A stretch of DNA of 64,000 nucleotides, taken from NCBI GenBank assembly GCA_022563535.1, contig JADFNE010000014.1, forward strand, positions 18,212-82,211. The letters are read 5' to 3'. The position numbers and the translations under genes are program-made. Positions 35,226 through 45,687 of this stretch are shown here, in pieces; the first letter of the stretch is position 1; every line of letters begins with the position of its first letter. The stretch is from Myxococcales bacterium. GTDB lineage: Bacteria > Myxococcota_A > UBA9160 > UBA4427. The notes below the pieces were generated by a model. That model was not told where the DNA came from, searched no databases, and saw only the letters and a list, made by a program, of their open reading frames with translations.

Positions 35226-36647
35226 CTAGAGGACCTCCCTTACATCGACCACTTTGCCGGCGATCGCGGCCGCAGCCACCATGGCCGGTGACATCAGCAG
35301 CGTTCTCCCGGTGGGAGAGCCCTGTCGTCCTTGGAAATTTCGATTGCTTGAAGACGCACAGATCTCTCGTCCCCGCAGCTTGTCGGGATTCATCGCCAGG
35401 CACATGGAGCACCCCGGCTCTCGCCACTCAAAGCCGGCCTGTCGAAAAATCTCATCGAGTCCTTCTGCCTCGGCCAGCCTCGCGACCTCGTGGGAACCTG
35501 GAACCACGAGCGCTCGCACACCGGGCTTCACCTTGCCGGTCTTGGCGACTCGAGCGGCCTCGCGCATGTCGGAGATGCGACCGTTCGTGCAGGACCCGAT
35601 GAACGCAACATCGATTGGCGTGCCGGAAATTCGCTTGCCCGGGGTCAGGTCCATGTAGTCGAGGGCTTCGGTGATCGATGCCCGTTCTTCATCGGGCACT
35701 TCCGCGGGATTCGGGATGCGTCCCCCCACGCCAATGTTCTGGGCTGGGTTGATTCCCCAGGTCACCGTCGGTTCGATCAATTCTCCGGCGAGTTCGATTT
35801 CGTCGTCGAACTCGGCGCCGGAGTCGCTGGCGATGCCGCGCCATACCGCGACGGCGCGGTCGAACGCCTCACCCTGGGGCACCCTTGCGCGACCGCGCAA
35901 GTATTCGAAGGTGGTCTCGTCGGGATTCACGTACCCGCAGCGCGCACCCCCTTCGATCGCCATGTTGCACAAGGTCATGCGCTCTTCCATCGTCATGGCA
36001 TCGACCACGGGGCCCGCATATTCGTACGCGTAGCCCACGCCACCGTTGACCCCGAGTTCCCGGATGATCGCGAGGGTGACGTCCTTTGCGTAGACACCGT
36101 GTCCCAGTTTCCCGGTGATGCTCACCCGTCGAACCTTGAGGGTCGCCATCGCCAGGGTCTGGGTGGCGAGAACGTCGCGCACCTGGCTGGTGCCGATCCC
36201 GAAGGCGATCGAACCGAACGCACCGTGGGTCGAGGTGTGGCTGTCGCCGCAGGCAATGGTCATACCGGGTTGCGTCAGCCCCAGTTCGGGTCCGATGACG
36301 TGGACGATCCCCTGCTGACCGCTCGGGATGTCGAACAACTCGATCTTGAAGTCCCGACAGTTTTTTTCGAGCTCGCTCATCATGGCCTCGGCCATTGGAT
36401 CCGAAAGTGGGCGGATGCGGGTGTCGGTCGGAACGATGTGATCCACGGTCGCGAATGTCCGCGCGGGAAAGCGAACCCCGAGTCCCAGTTCGCGAATCAT
36501 CGCGAAGGCCTGGGGGCTGGTTACTTCGTGGATCAGGTGAGTCCCGATGAAGAGTTGCGTGTGACCGGTCGACAGTTCGCGGACCGTGTGCGCGTCCCAG
36601 ACTTTTCGGAACAGGGTTCTGGGCTTCGTGTCGCTTGTTGTGCTCAT
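35226..36647 (-). CDS. leuC: 3-isopropylmalate dehydratase large subunit
   Basis: The 473-aa aconitase-type protein has [38 protein letters not shown] at the N-terminus, [32 protein letters not shown], and cluster Cys in IGSCTNGR and [14 protein letters not shown] (CxxC after Gly). It carries a 4Fe-4S cluster and interconverts 2- and 3-isopropylmalate with LeuD. It is divergent from transketolase, with 440 bp between them. Confidence 0.97.
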   Translation of the reverse strand: MSTTSDTKPRTLFRKVWDAHTVRELSTGHTQLFIGTHLIHEVTSPQAFAMIRELGLGVRFPARTFATVDHIVPTDTRIRPLSDPMAEAMMSELEKNCRDFKIELFDIPSGQQGIVHVIGPELGLTQPGMTIACGDSHTSTHGAFGSIAFGIGTSQVRDVLATQTLAMATLKVRRVSITGKLGHGVYAKDVTLAIIRELGVNGGVGYAYEYAGPVVDAMTMEERMTLCNMAIEGGARCGYVNPDETTFEYLRGRARVPQGEAFDRAVAVWRGIASDSGAEFDDEIELAGELIEPTVTWGINPAQNIGVGGRIPNPAEVPDEERASITEALDYMDLTPGKRISGTPIDVAFIGSCTNGRISDMREAARVAKTGKVKPGVRALVVPGSHEVARLAEAEGLDEIFRQAGFEWREPGCSMCLAMNPDKLRGREICASSSNRNFQGRQGSPTGRTLLMSPAMVAAAAIAGKVVDVREVL

Positions 36648-37087
36648 GGCGCAAGTTCTCCGAATCTACCGGGCCGCGATTGGGCGTTCTACCCGGGACC
36701 TGTGCAAAGGAGCGGACCGAAACGTCGTTACGCGATTTCGTTCACCGCGGGTCCGTGTTCACCGCCCGTTCCGCCGCCAGATCCTCGCGCGCAGCTCGAA
36801 TAGGGGATTGATCAACTCGGGCTTGATAGCACGCGTCCGGGCTCACGGCATTGCGGCCCGATGCGCCGTTAGAATGCTCGAGCTACCCGCGGGTGAGATG
36901 GGTCGCGAGACGCGGACGGATCTTCAATCTTCCTCCGTCCCAGTCACTCCGATCTTCTCCATCTGTACTACTGTCCACTTGAACTGGCCCCCCGATTAGA
37001 CGCGCACACCTCATGCGCATAGCCTGATTTGCCCTTTACCCTCGGAGCACAAGCTCACCCCAAGTTCATGGCAAATTGAGAGGATCC
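36648..37087. other. 440-bp divergent intergenic region between leuC and tkt
   Basis: No plausible coding frame is present. The region must hold the leuC promoter (minus) and the tkt promoter (plus). I find no clear terminator, leader-peptide leucine run or repeat, so leucine attenuation cannot be supported. Confidence 0.6.
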
Positions 37088-39142
37088 ATGCCGAGCGATC
37101 TCTCCCCCCAGCTCCGTCAGCAAGTTGAGAACACCATCCGCTTCCTCGCCGTAGATGCCGTTCAAAAGGCGAATAGCGGTCATCCCGGGGCACCCATGGC
37201 CCTGGCCGGACCCGTCTTCGAACTCTGGGATTCGCAGATGCGATTCGATCCCGAGGATGCGGAATGGCCGATGCGCGATCGTTTCGTGCTGTCGAATGGT
37301 CACGCGTCGATGCTGTTGTATTCGCTGCTGCATCTGTGGGGCTACAAGCTGCCGCTCGAAGAGCTGACGAGGTTTCGTCAGCTCGGAGCGAAGACGCCCG
37401 GACATCCGGAGTATCGCGAGACGCCCGGTGTCGAAGTCACCACCGGACCCTTGGGACAGGGGATTGCCCACGCAGTCGGTATGGCCCTGGCCGGGCGCAT
37501 GACGGCCGCGCAATTTGGTTCGTCTTCCTCGTCGTCATCGTCAGAACACGAGAGCAGCGCGGGTGCACCCGGAAGCCACATGGTCTACGGCGTGTTGAGT
37601 GACGGCGATTTGATGGAAGGAATCTCCGGTGAAGCCTCTTCATTGGCCGGCCATCTCGGTTTGGGCAATCTGGTCTTCCTCTACGACGACAACCAGATCA
37701 CGATCGACGGCGGCACCGAACTCGCATTCACGGAAAACGTCAAGCAGCGATACGAGGCCTACGGCTGGCATGTAATCGACGGACTCGACGGTCGCGATTC
37801 CGCGGGGATTCGCGTTGCCCTCGAGCGCGGCAAGGCCGAGACCGAGCGGCCCAGCCTGATCATGGTGAGTACGGTGATCGGACTGGGGAGCAAGGCGATC
37901 GAGGGAACGAGCAAGGCTCACGGTGCGCCCCTGGGTGCGGAAGAGGTGGTTCGCGCCAAGCAAAACATGGGCTGGCCGACGGACCCCGAATTTCTGATAC
38001 CGGACGAAGTCAAGGCCTACCTCGCAGAGCGCATCGAGCAAAAGCGCAACGAACGGCGCGCGATCGACACCCAGACCGCCGCATGGCGAGCGGCTGAGCC
38101 CCAGCGAGCCGCGGCGTGGGATGCGGCGCGAGCGCGCAAGCTTCCCGCCAACCTCGCTGCGTTGTTGTGCGAAGGCATGGACGGCGAAGCCGCGACCCGC
38201 AAGCACTCGGGCAACGTCTTGCAGAAGCTATCTGAACTGGTGCCCTTCATGGTCGGGGGGTCTGCCGACCTCGCGGGTTCTGCCGCTCCGCCGATCATCA
38301 AGGGCGTGGGGACGATCGGAATCGACGAGGGGCAGGGTCGCTTCGCCGGACGCAACATCCACTTCGGCATTCGCGAACACGCGATGGGCGCGATTACCAA
38401 CGGCATCGCGCTGGATGGGACTTTCATTCCCTACTCGGGAACCTTTCTGATCTTCAGCGATTATATGCGGCCTTCGATCCGGTTGGCCGCCCTGATGAAG
38501 CTGCGCTCGATCTTCGTCTTCACCCACGACTCGTTCTTCGTCGGCGAAGACGGCCCCACGCATCAACCGATCGAACAAGTTGATTCGCTCCACCTGATTC
38601 CTGGCCTCACGGTGTTTCGCCCGGCGGACGGACTGGAAACCGCGATGTCCTACGCCTGGATCCTCGAACACGCGGAGGGACCTGTGACCTTGGCCTTGAC
38701 CCGCCAGAACCTGCGACCCCTGGAGCGGTCGGCCGACTTCGATCGCGAGTCGATCTTGAAGGGGGGCTATATCGTCCGCGAAAGCGAAGGCGAACTCGAC
38801 GCGGTGATCCTGGCGAGTGGTTCCGAGGTGATGCTCGCCTGTGACTGCGCCGCCAAGCTCGCAGCCTCGGGGATCCACGTGCGGGTGGTTTCGGTTCCCT
38901 GCCTGGAACTGCTGAATCAGCAGCCCGACAGCTATATCGATTCACTCGTGCCCGACAACGTTCCCGCCATCGCAGTCGAGGCCGGCTCCGCACAGAGCTT
39001 CCGCGCCCTGGTCGGGCGCCGCGGAATGATCTGGGGGATGAAGGGGTTCGGCGCGTCGGCACCGGGGGGCAACCTGGCTGAGCATTTCGGGTTTACTCCA
39101 GACCAGTTGAGTGAGCGCATTCGCGAATTTCTGGCAAAGTAG
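37088..39142 (+). CDS. tkt: Transketolase
   Basis: The thiamine-diphosphate enzyme of the pentose phosphate/Calvin-type carbon shuffle. ATG 37088 (684 aa) was chosen; a TTG four codons upstream is less likely. Motifs: [48 protein letters not shown], the ThDP motif [56 protein letters not shown] and a C-terminal [20 protein letters not shown]. An unusual insertion of Ser, Glu, His and Ala ([19 protein letters not shown], after AAQF) occurs before the ThDP motif. The small YheU-like gene follows at once. Confidence 0.96.
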   Translation: MPSDLSPQLRQQVENTIRFLAVDAVQKANSGHPGAPMALAGPVFELWDSQMRFDPEDAEWPMRDRFVLSNGHASMLLYSLLHLWGYKLPLEELTRFRQLGAKTPGHPEYRETPGVEVTTGPLGQGIAHAVGMALAGRMTAAQFGSSSSSSSSEHESSAGAPGSHMVYGVLSDGDLMEGISGEASSLAGHLGLGNLVFLYDDNQITIDGGTELAFTENVKQRYEAYGWHVIDGLDGRDSAGIRVALERGKAETERPSLIMVSTVIGLGSKAIEGTSKAHGAPLGAEEVVRAKQNMGWPTDPEFLIPDEVKAYLAERIEQKRNERRAIDTQTAAWRAAEPQRAAAWDAARARKLPANLAALLCEGMDGEAATRKHSGNVLQKLSELVPFMVGGSADLAGSAAPPIIKGVGTIGIDEGQGRFAGRNIHFGIREHAMGAITNGIALDGTFIPYSGTFLIFSDYMRPSIRLAALMKLRSIFVFTHDSFFVGEDGPTHQPIEQVDSLHLIPGLTVFRPADGLETAMSYAWILEHAEGPVTLALTRQNLRPLERSADFDRESILKGGYIVRESEGELDAVILASGSEVMLACDCAAKLAASGIHVRVVSVPCLELLNQQPDSYIDSLVPDNVPAIAVEAGSAQSFRALVGRRGMIWGMKGFGASAPGGNLAEHFGFTPDQLSERIREFLAK

Positions 39143-39143
39143 C

Positions 39144-39389
39144 TTGGTCGACACCACGGACGACGATAATCGGTATCTAGTCCTGAACTCGGCGGACCTC
39201 AATGCGGATTCACTGCGCGGACTGATCGAAGAGTTTGTGAGCCGCGACGGGACCGACTACGGACAGCTGGAAAGAACGCTGGATCAGAAAGTTGATGCGG
39301 TGATGCGTCAACTCGAAGTTGGGGAAGTTTGCATTGTCTTCGATCGGGAAGAAGAGCGTGCGAATCTTATTTTGGCTTCGGAACTCTAG
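39144..39389 (+). CDS. YheU/UPF0270-like small protein
   Basis: The 81-residue frame reads NADSLRGLIEEFVSRDGTDYGQLERTLDQKVDAVMRQLEVGEVCIVFD, matching the YheU family pattern (L..LIE.FV.R.GTDYG..E..L..K...V..QL). The function is unknown. The start is uncertain: TTG 39144, immediately after tkt, or GTG 39111, inside the tkt end. No Shine-Dalgarno decides it. Translational coupling to tkt is likely. Confidence 0.7.
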   Translation: MVDTTDDDNRYLVLNSADLNADSLRGLIEEFVSRDGTDYGQLERTLDQKVDAVMRQLEVGEVCIVFDREEERANLILASEL

Positions 39390-40729
39390 GGTTCGCTTTC
39401 CTGGATGTAGGTCTTCTCTTTGAATGCCATCGCGACCGGTACGAAGATTACGGCCGATGCAAACATCAATCCCGAAAAGAACAGGAAGTAGCTCGCGCCT
39501 TCGAGGCTGGAGGAGCCGTCGGGGTTTTGGATGAATCTGTTGATCGCCGCGGTGACGAGATTACCGAGGGATACGCTCATCAAGAAGAGCGACATGATGA
39601 AGGACTTGGTTCTTCGCGGTGCCTGGGTATAGGAAAACTCGAGCGCGGTGATGGATACGAGTACTTCGGCCGCGGTGATGATCGCGTAGGCGACGAGCTG
39701 CCAGCCGATGCTGGGAGTTTGGCCCGCTTCGATCCAGGTTTCGATCAACGCGCAGATCAAAAACGACCCGGTCGCGATGAACAACCCCGCCGAGATTTTG
39801 CGCAGGGGGGTGAGGACGATGAACCGCCCCAGCATTGGATAGACGAACTGGGTAAACAGCGGGATGAAAATCAGAATCAGGATTGGATTGAGGGCCTGGA
39901 TCTGAGAAGGAAGCCATTCGATTCCCAAGAATTGGCGATCCATCTTGTTGGCCTGCAAGACCCAGGTCGATCCAGATTGATCGAATAGCGCCCAGAAGAT
40001 GGCGATGAAGAGATAGACCAGGCCGAGGCGCAGCATGATGGCAATGCCTTCGCCGCTGAACGCTTGCTTGATAAAGGCACGGCCCCCGGGTGGGATATGG
40101 ACGAAGCGGTTGCGCCCGAACCAAAAGACCCACGTCGCCAGGATCATCAACGCACCGGGAAGGCCGAATGCTGCGTGGGGACCGTAGTGCTCGAGCAAGA
40201 GCGGAGTGAGTAATGTCGAGATCGAGGCCCCGAGATTGATTGCGAAGTAGAAGTACGAATAGATCTTTGGCAATAGCTCGGCATTGGCGTCGCCGAACTG
40301 ATCGCCCACATGAGAAGATACGCAGGGCTTGATGCCGCCAGATCCGATCGAGATCAAGCCGAGTCCGATCGCGAGTCCCACGATCGTGTCGTCCATCGCC
40401 AGCGCCAGGTGGCCCAGGCAGTAGACAATCGAGAGGCTCACGATCGTTCGGTATTTCCCGAGAAAGACGTCGGCGAGCAGGGCACCCGCGATCGGGGTGA
40501 AGTACACCGCCGTGCTGAATAGATGGTAGTACTCCGTGGCCTTTGCATCGCTCAGCACCGCGAGATCGCCAGCCGAGTCGCGCAGGTACTGGGTCATGAA
40601 GATGACCAGGACCGCCCGCATGCCGTAGTAGCTAAAGCGCTCGGCCGCTTCGTTGCCGATGATGAAGGGGATGCCCTTGGGCATCTCATCGCTGTTTACG
40701 GGAGCAGTTCGGTATTGGCTGCTGGCCAT
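39386..40729 (-). CDS. POT/PTR-family proton-dependent peptide transporter
   Basis: The 447-aa protein has 11-12 membrane segments in the inner membrane. The POT motif ERFSYYGMRAVLVIFMTQYL (ExxERFxYY) is near residue 30, followed by YFTPIAGALLADVFLGKYRTIVSLSIVYCLGH and ISIGSGGIKPCVSSHVGDQFG, and a conserved Glu in FSYTQAP. It imports di- and tripeptides with protons. It is convergent with the YheU-like gene, overlapping its end by a few bases. Confidence 0.9.
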   Translation of the reverse strand: MASSQYRTAPVNSDEMPKGIPFIIGNEAAERFSYYGMRAVLVIFMTQYLRDSAGDLAVLSDAKATEYYHLFSTAVYFTPIAGALLADVFLGKYRTIVSLSIVYCLGHLALAMDDTIVGLAIGLGLISIGSGGIKPCVSSHVGDQFGDANAELLPKIYSYFYFAINLGASISTLLTPLLLEHYGPHAAFGLPGALMILATWVFWFGRNRFVHIPPGGRAFIKQAFSGEGIAIMLRLGLVYLFIAIFWALFDQSGSTWVLQANKMDRQFLGIEWLPSQIQALNPILILIFIPLFTQFVYPMLGRFIVLTPLRKISAGLFIATGSFLICALIETWIEAGQTPSIGWQLVAYAIITAAEVLVSITALEFSYTQAPRRTKSFIMSLFLMSVSLGNLVTAAINRFIQNPDGSSSLEGASYFLFFSGLMFASAVIFVPVAMAFKEKTYIQESEP

Positions 40730-40870
40730 CTAGCCTTCGGCCGGGCCAGGGAGGGTGAGCGCGTGTTCTGGGCAGCTTTCGTGGTCGTGCCGGATCTTCA
40801 TCTCAGTTCCTTCGATTTGGCGGCTGCATGATCCGTAATGTGGTTGGGCGCGTCAATTGGCGCGGATCAC

Positions 40871-43800
40871 TCAGCGGAAGTGCCGTCCAGGGGGGAGTTT
40901 TGTGCGCTGAAGTGTGTTCTCTGTGTTTTCCGTTGCATGGGCTGCCTTCGAAGTCAGTGCCGCAAGGTGTCCGACCTTTACGTGGATCACACCTCGAGCG
41001 TTTTGCAGAGGCCCAGCGATCTCGATGATGGCGCTGGTCGCAAGCGGTACCCGGAAGCGGCGAAACATGTCCGGGGTCAAGATGGCGTTCGAAGTGCCGG
41101 TTTCGTCTTCGAGGGTCAAGAACGTGAAGCCCCTGGCCGTGCCCGGGTGCTGGCGGACGATCACATGGCCCGCCGTGCGCACGAAGCGACCGTTCTCGAC
41201 GCTTCGCAATTCCACTGCCGAGAGTACCCCTCTGCGGCGCAAGCCCTCTCGCAAGTAGGCCAGGATCTGCGGGCCGGTCGTGAGCCCCGACAGCCGGTAG
41301 TCGGCCAGGGTTCGTTCGATGGGCGACAACTCCGCCAGGGGAGAAGCTGCCTGTTTGCGCTTGGGCTTGCGCCTGCGGTTGCGATCGCGGTCTGTTTGGC
41401 TGCGCGCTTCCGGCGGCAGCCCGGCAAACAGCGACCGCGGATCGCGTTCCAGCGCCGCAACCTGCCACAGGGCGGCGCGGCGATGCTCTCGTCCGGGTGC
41501 TCCGGGGAGCATCGCGAGTGCCCCCAACTCGGCGAGCGCCGTGATCTCGTCTCGCTTGAGCGTCACCCGTTTTGTGAGATCGGGCATGCCGTGAAAGGGG
41601 CCCACGGCGCGTTGCTCGAGCAACTGTTCTGCCGCTCTTTGACTCAGGCCGCCTACGTAGCGCAGTCCAATACGCACAGCGGGTACCGGGCGCTCGGCTC
41701 CGTCATCGTTGATGTCGGCGATGACGCCGGGCTCGAGAGTGCATTGCCAATCCGAGGCCGTGACATCCACGGGACGCACAACCACCCCGTGTCGCTGAGC
41801 ATCTTTCACCAGGGTTGCGGGGTTGTAGAAGCCGAGGGGATAGCTGTTCAAGAGTCCGGCGAGAAAGGCCGCGGGGTGGTGTCGTTTCAGGTAGGCCGAG
41901 GCGTAGGCGATCAGTGCAAAGGATGCGGAGTGAGATTCGGGAAACCCGTAGCGCGCGAACGATGAGATGTACTGCACGATCTCATCCCGGGCTTTCGCGC
42001 TCACCCCGCGCTCCGTCATACCCGCGCGCAAGCGCGCTTCGATGCGATCCATCCGCTCTTCAGAGCGCTTGAAACCCATGGCCCGGCGCAATTCTTCTGC
42101 TTCGCCACCGCTGAAGCCCGCGGCGATCATGGCGATGCGCAGAATTTGTTCTTGAAACAGGGGAACGCCCAGGGTGCGCTCGAGCACGGGCTCGAGAGAG
42201 GGATGGGGATAGCTCACCTCTTGTCTGCCCGCGCGCCGCTCCAAGTAGGGGTTGACCATCTGTCCCACGATGGGGCCCGGGCGGATCAGGGCAATCTCGA
42301 CCACCAGGTCGTAGAAGCATTTGGGTTTCAGCCGGGGAAGCGTCGCCATCTGGGCTCGGCTCTCGATCTGGAAGACGCCGATCGTATCAGCTGCGCGCAT
42401 CATGGCGTAGGTCGCGGGGTCGTCTTGGGGCAGCTTGGCAAGATCGACTTCGATGCCTTCGTGTTTTTGAATCAGGCTCGTTGTGACTTCCAACGCCGCC
42501 AGCATGCCCAGGCCGAGCAAGTCGATTTTGATGATGCCCATCTGTGAGCAGTCGTCTTTGTCCCACTGCACCACCGAGCGGTCTTTCATGCTGGCGGGCT
42601 CGATCGGGACGACTTCGTCGAGATGGCCGGCGGCGATCACGACCCCGCCACTGTGTTGTCCGAGGTGCCGCGGCAAGCCGCGGATTTGTTCGACCAGGCC
42701 GAGCAGTCGGTGGATACGCGGGGCCGCGGGATCCACTCCCGCCTGGGCAAGTGTGGCTTCGAGGGTGTCGAACTCGTCGCGGTGGTCGATGCTCGCAATG
42801 AGTTTGGAGAGTCGCCCAATCGTCTCGGGGCTCATGCCCAGCACCTTGCCCAGCTCCCGCACGGCGAGTCGAGTGCGGTAGGTAATGACGTTTGCCGTCA
42901 TCGCGGCGCCGCGCTCGCCGTATTTCTTGAAGACGTATTGGATGACGGTTTCGCGTTGATCCCCCGAAGGCAGATCCAAGTCGATGTCGGGCCACTCTCC
43001 GCGCTCCTCCGAAAGGAAACGCTCGAACAAGAGCTTCATCCCCACCGGATCGACGGCGGTGATGGCCAGGGAATAACAAACGGCACTATTGGCCGCCGAG
43101 CCCCGACCTTGAACCAGGATGTCCCGACTGCGGGCAAAGCAGCTGATGTCGTGGACGATCAGGAAGTATCCCGCCAGACCCAGCCTTGCAATGATCGCGA
43201 GTTCGTGTTCGAGCTGGCGATGCACTGGGCTCGGCAAGGGAGCGCCGTAGCGGCTTCGCGCACCCTCGTAGGTGAGTCGGCGGAGCGCTGCATCTTGGCT
43301 CTCCCCGGGCTCGAGGGGGTATTCGGGGAAGTGATACTCGAGCACCTCCAGGCCGAAGTGACAGCGTTCTGCGATGGTCCGGGTTGCGTGGATCCAGTCG
43401 GGACGATCGGCAAAGCGTGCCACCATCTCATGGCGTGCCTTGAGGTGACGTTCGCCGTTGCGGAGTAGCCGCCTGCCCGCGCGATCGAGGGACGTCCTGG
43501 CATAGAGACACGTCAGTGCATCGAGCAGGTTTCGTTCTTCGGGCCGAGCTGTGCGCACGTCGCCACTGGCGACAACCTGCACTCCCTGGGATTCGGCCAT
43601 GGCGCTGGCGCGCCGCGCCGCGCGTTCGTGGTCGCGATCGAGGTGTCGCGAAACGTCGACCCATAACCGCGCTCGCTCGCCTTGATCCCCAGCACGTGCC
43701 CCGAACAGCGCGTGGCTGCGATCGAGAAATGTCGCATCGAGTGTTGCATCTCCCCGGACCAGCGCAGTGAGGCCGTCGGCATGTTCCTCGAGTTCATCCC

Positions 43801-44209
43801 AGGTGAGGAAGGGAGCCGACTCCGGGCGCGGTCGGTTCGGGGAGTCCTTGCTCTTCTTCCGTTGTCCCAAGGTGAGCAGTCGCGAAAGGTTGCGCCAACC
43901 CTTCGCGGACTCGACCAACAAGAGCAGCTCGCCCTCGATCGGTTGTCCCGGGCTTCGCAACCGGATCTCCGCACCGTGGATCGCCCGCACGCCGTTGGCC
44001 GCGCAAGCCCGGTGAAAGCGCGGGCTTGCGTAAACCCCATCGCGATCCGCCAGGGCGAGGGCCGGGTACTCGAACTCGGCGGCGCGCAGGGCGATGGCTT
44101 CGGGAAGGGACGCCCCTTCGAGAAAGCAAAACGCACTGCGGGCACGCAGCTCGATGTATTCATTTGCGGGCGGGCGACTGCGGCCGTGCTTCGGGATGCT
44201 GGGGGGCAT
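40871..44209 (-). CDS. dnaE2: Error-prone DNA polymerase III alpha subunit DnaE2
   Basis: This 1112-aa C-family polymerase (ATG 44207-44209) has the PHP domain at the N-terminus (YIELRARSAFCFLEGASLPEAI) and the palm catalytic motif EWPDIDLDLPSGDQRETVIQYVF. The LARSLFGxP-type region (ARSRDILVQGRGSAANSAVCYSL) and the C-terminal OB fold (RTAGHVIVRQHPGTARGFTFLTLEDETG) are also present, with no tau-binding tail, as in DnaE2 (ImuC). It performs translesion synthesis together with ImuA and ImuB. Those two genes are about 7 kb away rather than adjacent, but share the same putative operator (44218-44244). It has a 59-bp gap from the Wzz gene upstream. Confidence 0.95.
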   Translation of the reverse strand: MPPSIPKHGRSRPPANEYIELRARSAFCFLEGASLPEAIALRAAEFEYPALALADRDGVYASPRFHRACAANGVRAIHGAEIRLRSPGQPIEGELLLLVESAKGWRNLSRLLTLGQRKKSKDSPNRPRPESAPFLTWDELEEHADGLTALVRGDATLDATFLDRSHALFGARAGDQGERARLWVDVSRHLDRDHERAARRASAMAESQGVQVVASGDVRTARPEERNLLDALTCLYARTSLDRAGRRLLRNGERHLKARHEMVARFADRPDWIHATRTIAERCHFGLEVLEYHFPEYPLEPGESQDAALRRLTYEGARSRYGAPLPSPVHRQLEHELAIIARLGLAGYFLIVHDISCFARSRDILVQGRGSAANSAVCYSLAITAVDPVGMKLLFERFLSEERGEWPDIDLDLPSGDQRETVIQYVFKKYGERGAAMTANVITYRTRLAVRELGKVLGMSPETIGRLSKLIASIDHRDEFDTLEATLAQAGVDPAAPRIHRLLGLVEQIRGLPRHLGQHSGGVVIAAGHLDEVVPIEPASMKDRSVVQWDKDDCSQMGIIKIDLLGLGMLAALEVTTSLIQKHEGIEVDLAKLPQDDPATYAMMRAADTIGVFQIESRAQMATLPRLKPKCFYDLVVEIALIRPGPIVGQMVNPYLERRAGRQEVSYPHPSLEPVLERTLGVPLFQEQILRIAMIAAGFSGGEAEELRRAMGFKRSEERMDRIEARLRAGMTERGVSAKARDEIVQYISSFARYGFPESHSASFALIAYASAYLKRHHPAAFLAGLLNSYPLGFYNPATLVKDAQRHGVVVRPVDVTASDWQCTLEPGVIADINDDGAERPVPAVRIGLRYVGGLSQRAAEQLLEQRAVGPFHGMPDLTKRVTLKRDEITALAELGALAMLPGAPGREHRRAALWQVAALERDPRSLFAGLPPEARSQTDRDRNRRRKPKRKQAASPLAELSPIERTLADYRLSGLTTGPQILAYLREGLRRRGVLSAVELRSVENGRFVRTAGHVIVRQHPGTARGFTFLTLEDETGTSNAILTPDMFRRFRVPLATSAIIEIAGPLQNARGVIHVKVGHLAALTSKAAHATENTENTLQRTKLPPGRHFR

Positions 44210-44217
44210 CCAGCCAT

Positions 44218-44244
44218 TTTCGTCTTACTTTCGCCTTTCGTCAA
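44218..44244 (-). promoter_or_regulatory. Candidate damage-response operator shared with imuA
   Basis: On the plus strand, three direct heptamers occur: TTTCGTC at 44218-44224, TTTCGCC at 44229-44235 and TTTCGTC at 44236-44242, followed by AA. The element matches 26 of 27 bases of the one at 53924-53950 and sits 8 bp before the dnaE2 ATG, exactly as there. It is not the enterobacterial CTGT-N8-ACAG, the Gram-positive GAAC-N4-GTTC or the alphaproteobacterial GTTC-N7-GTTC LexA box. Confidence 0.6.
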
Positions 44245-44268
44245 GCGGGCTTCTCGCCGGGCGGGCTG

Positions 44269-45687
44269 CTAGCGCGTGTAGATGCTGCCGAGCATCGGTG
44301 GGTCGCCGATGTGTTCGAAGTGTTCGGGGTTGAGCACCGTCGGGTCGACGAGTTCGGCGAGCAGCGCGATCAGCAATGCAAGCAAGAAGCTGCCAACGAT
44401 GCCGAGCTGTAGATAGCGTGCACTCGAGCGGATCGGCTCGGTCGGCGTCGATGCGGGGTCGAGTACGCTCACCCGCGGTCCCTGTTGTGATCGCTCGAGT
44501 TCCTCCGCCAACTTTGCGTCCTGAACTTTGCGCAAGAATTCGAGGTAATTTTCTTCGAGCACACGAGAGTTTTGGGTCAGCGCCTCGAAAGCTTCGGCGT
44601 TTTCGGGGATCTGTGTCGCACGACGATCCAGAGCCGCCATTTCTCCGTCGATCTCGGAAAACTCGAGTCGCAAGTTCTCGAGGCCGCGCTCCACCACCGC
44701 GAGCCGGGCATCATGAGCGAGTTTGGACTCCTCATAAACCTGGTTCACTTCTTCGCGTTGATCTTCGAGCTGTTCGATTTGCTGCTGCAGTGCGATGACA
44801 TTTGGATGCTCATCCGTATGAAGTGAACGTTGGGAGATGAGAGAAAGCTTTAGATCGGCGAGTCGAGCCTCAGCTGTGCCCCCACCGCCGGCGGTACGAG
44901 GCGCTGCCAGTCGCTCTTCTTCGGACAAGATCTGATCGCTCAAATTTTGCCGATGGGTCTCGAGGCGCTCGAGTTTTCGGAGGACGGTCTCCTGATCCAT
45001 TGGCATCGATCCGCGGTGAGTCAAATAAAACTTGGTAATCGTCGTCTTGATTTCGCGAAGCTTCCCTTCAGCGCGCGTGAGTTCGCGTTCCATGAACTCC
45101 GTGGTTGTTCGCGCCTGTTGATTCCGGCGGCGGATGCTCGAATCGATGAAGCCGGCCGCGAGTTGATTTGCAATCACGGCGGCGACTTCCGGATCCGCGG
45201 AGGAGTACTCGATCGAGAAAATCGAGGCGTTTTCCTGCCCGCGTCGTCTATTACCGCGGACGGTGTCATCAGGCGCGATTGAAATATTTTTGCGCATTGA
45301 CGCGATGATGTCCGCAAGCTCGGTTTCGGCGCGCTCATCGGAATACAAGTCGTATTTTTCAATCAACTTACCCAGGTTCTTGTGGGAGAGAATCTCGCCC
45401 GCCATGGCGTTGATGTTCGAGAGCGAATCGAGGCCAGAAACCGTCGAGCGGACGAACTCTTCCGGAATCTGTTGGTTGGACACGAGGACCGTCGCCTTTG
45501 CGAGGTACATCGGCTTGAGGGTGAAGTAGAAAGACGCGGTTGCGAGGATTCCAATGACAAAAGAGATCACCATCCAGATCCACCGACGGCGGATCAGGCC
45601 CAGGGGATCGAGAGTGATCGCCTTGATCTGGGCGACGATGGCTCCGCCGCCGGCCTCGTCCTCGGCCCATTCTTCGCTAAAACTCAT
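44269..45687 (-). CDS. Wzz/GNVR polysaccharide co-polymerase (chain length determinant)
   Basis: The 472-aa protein has an N-terminal membrane helix (WIWMVISFVIGILATASFYF) after a short cytosolic head, a long periplasmic part rich in coiled-coil repeats (TEFMERELTRAEGKLREIKTTI, QIEQLEDQREEVNQVYEESK) and a C-terminal membrane helix (LQLGIVGSFLLALLIALLAEL). This is the PCP-2-like architecture of exopolysaccharide assembly. The separate cytosolic kinase is encoded by the preceding gene, whose stop overlaps this start by 4 bp (45684-45687). Confidence 0.88.
   Translation of the reverse strand: MSFSEEWAEDEAGGGAIVAQIKAITLDPLGLIRRRWIWMVISFVIGILATASFYFTLKPMYLAKATVLVSNQQIPEEFVRSTVSGLDSLSNINAMAGEILSHKNLGKLIEKYDLYSDERAETELADIIASMRKNISIAPDDTVRGNRRRGQENASIFSIEYSSADPEVAAVIANQLAAGFIDSSIRRRNQQARTTTEFMERELTRAEGKLREIKTTITKFYLTHRGSMPMDQETVLRKLERLETHRQNLSDQILSEEERLAAPRTAGGGGTAEARLADLKLSLISQRSLHTDEHPNVIALQQQIEQLEDQREEVNQVYEESKLAHDARLAVVERGLENLRLEFSEIDGEMAALDRRATQIPENAEAFEALTQNSRVLEENYLEFLRKVQDAKLAEELERSQQGPRVSVLDPASTPTEPIRSSARYLQLGIVGSFLLALLIALLAELVDPTVLNPEHFEHIGDPPMLGSIYTR

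Noticed and set aside
41865..43500. Possible CRISPR-like short repeats in dnaE2
   Set aside because: Similar short words occur, but no regular repeat-spacer pattern is present.
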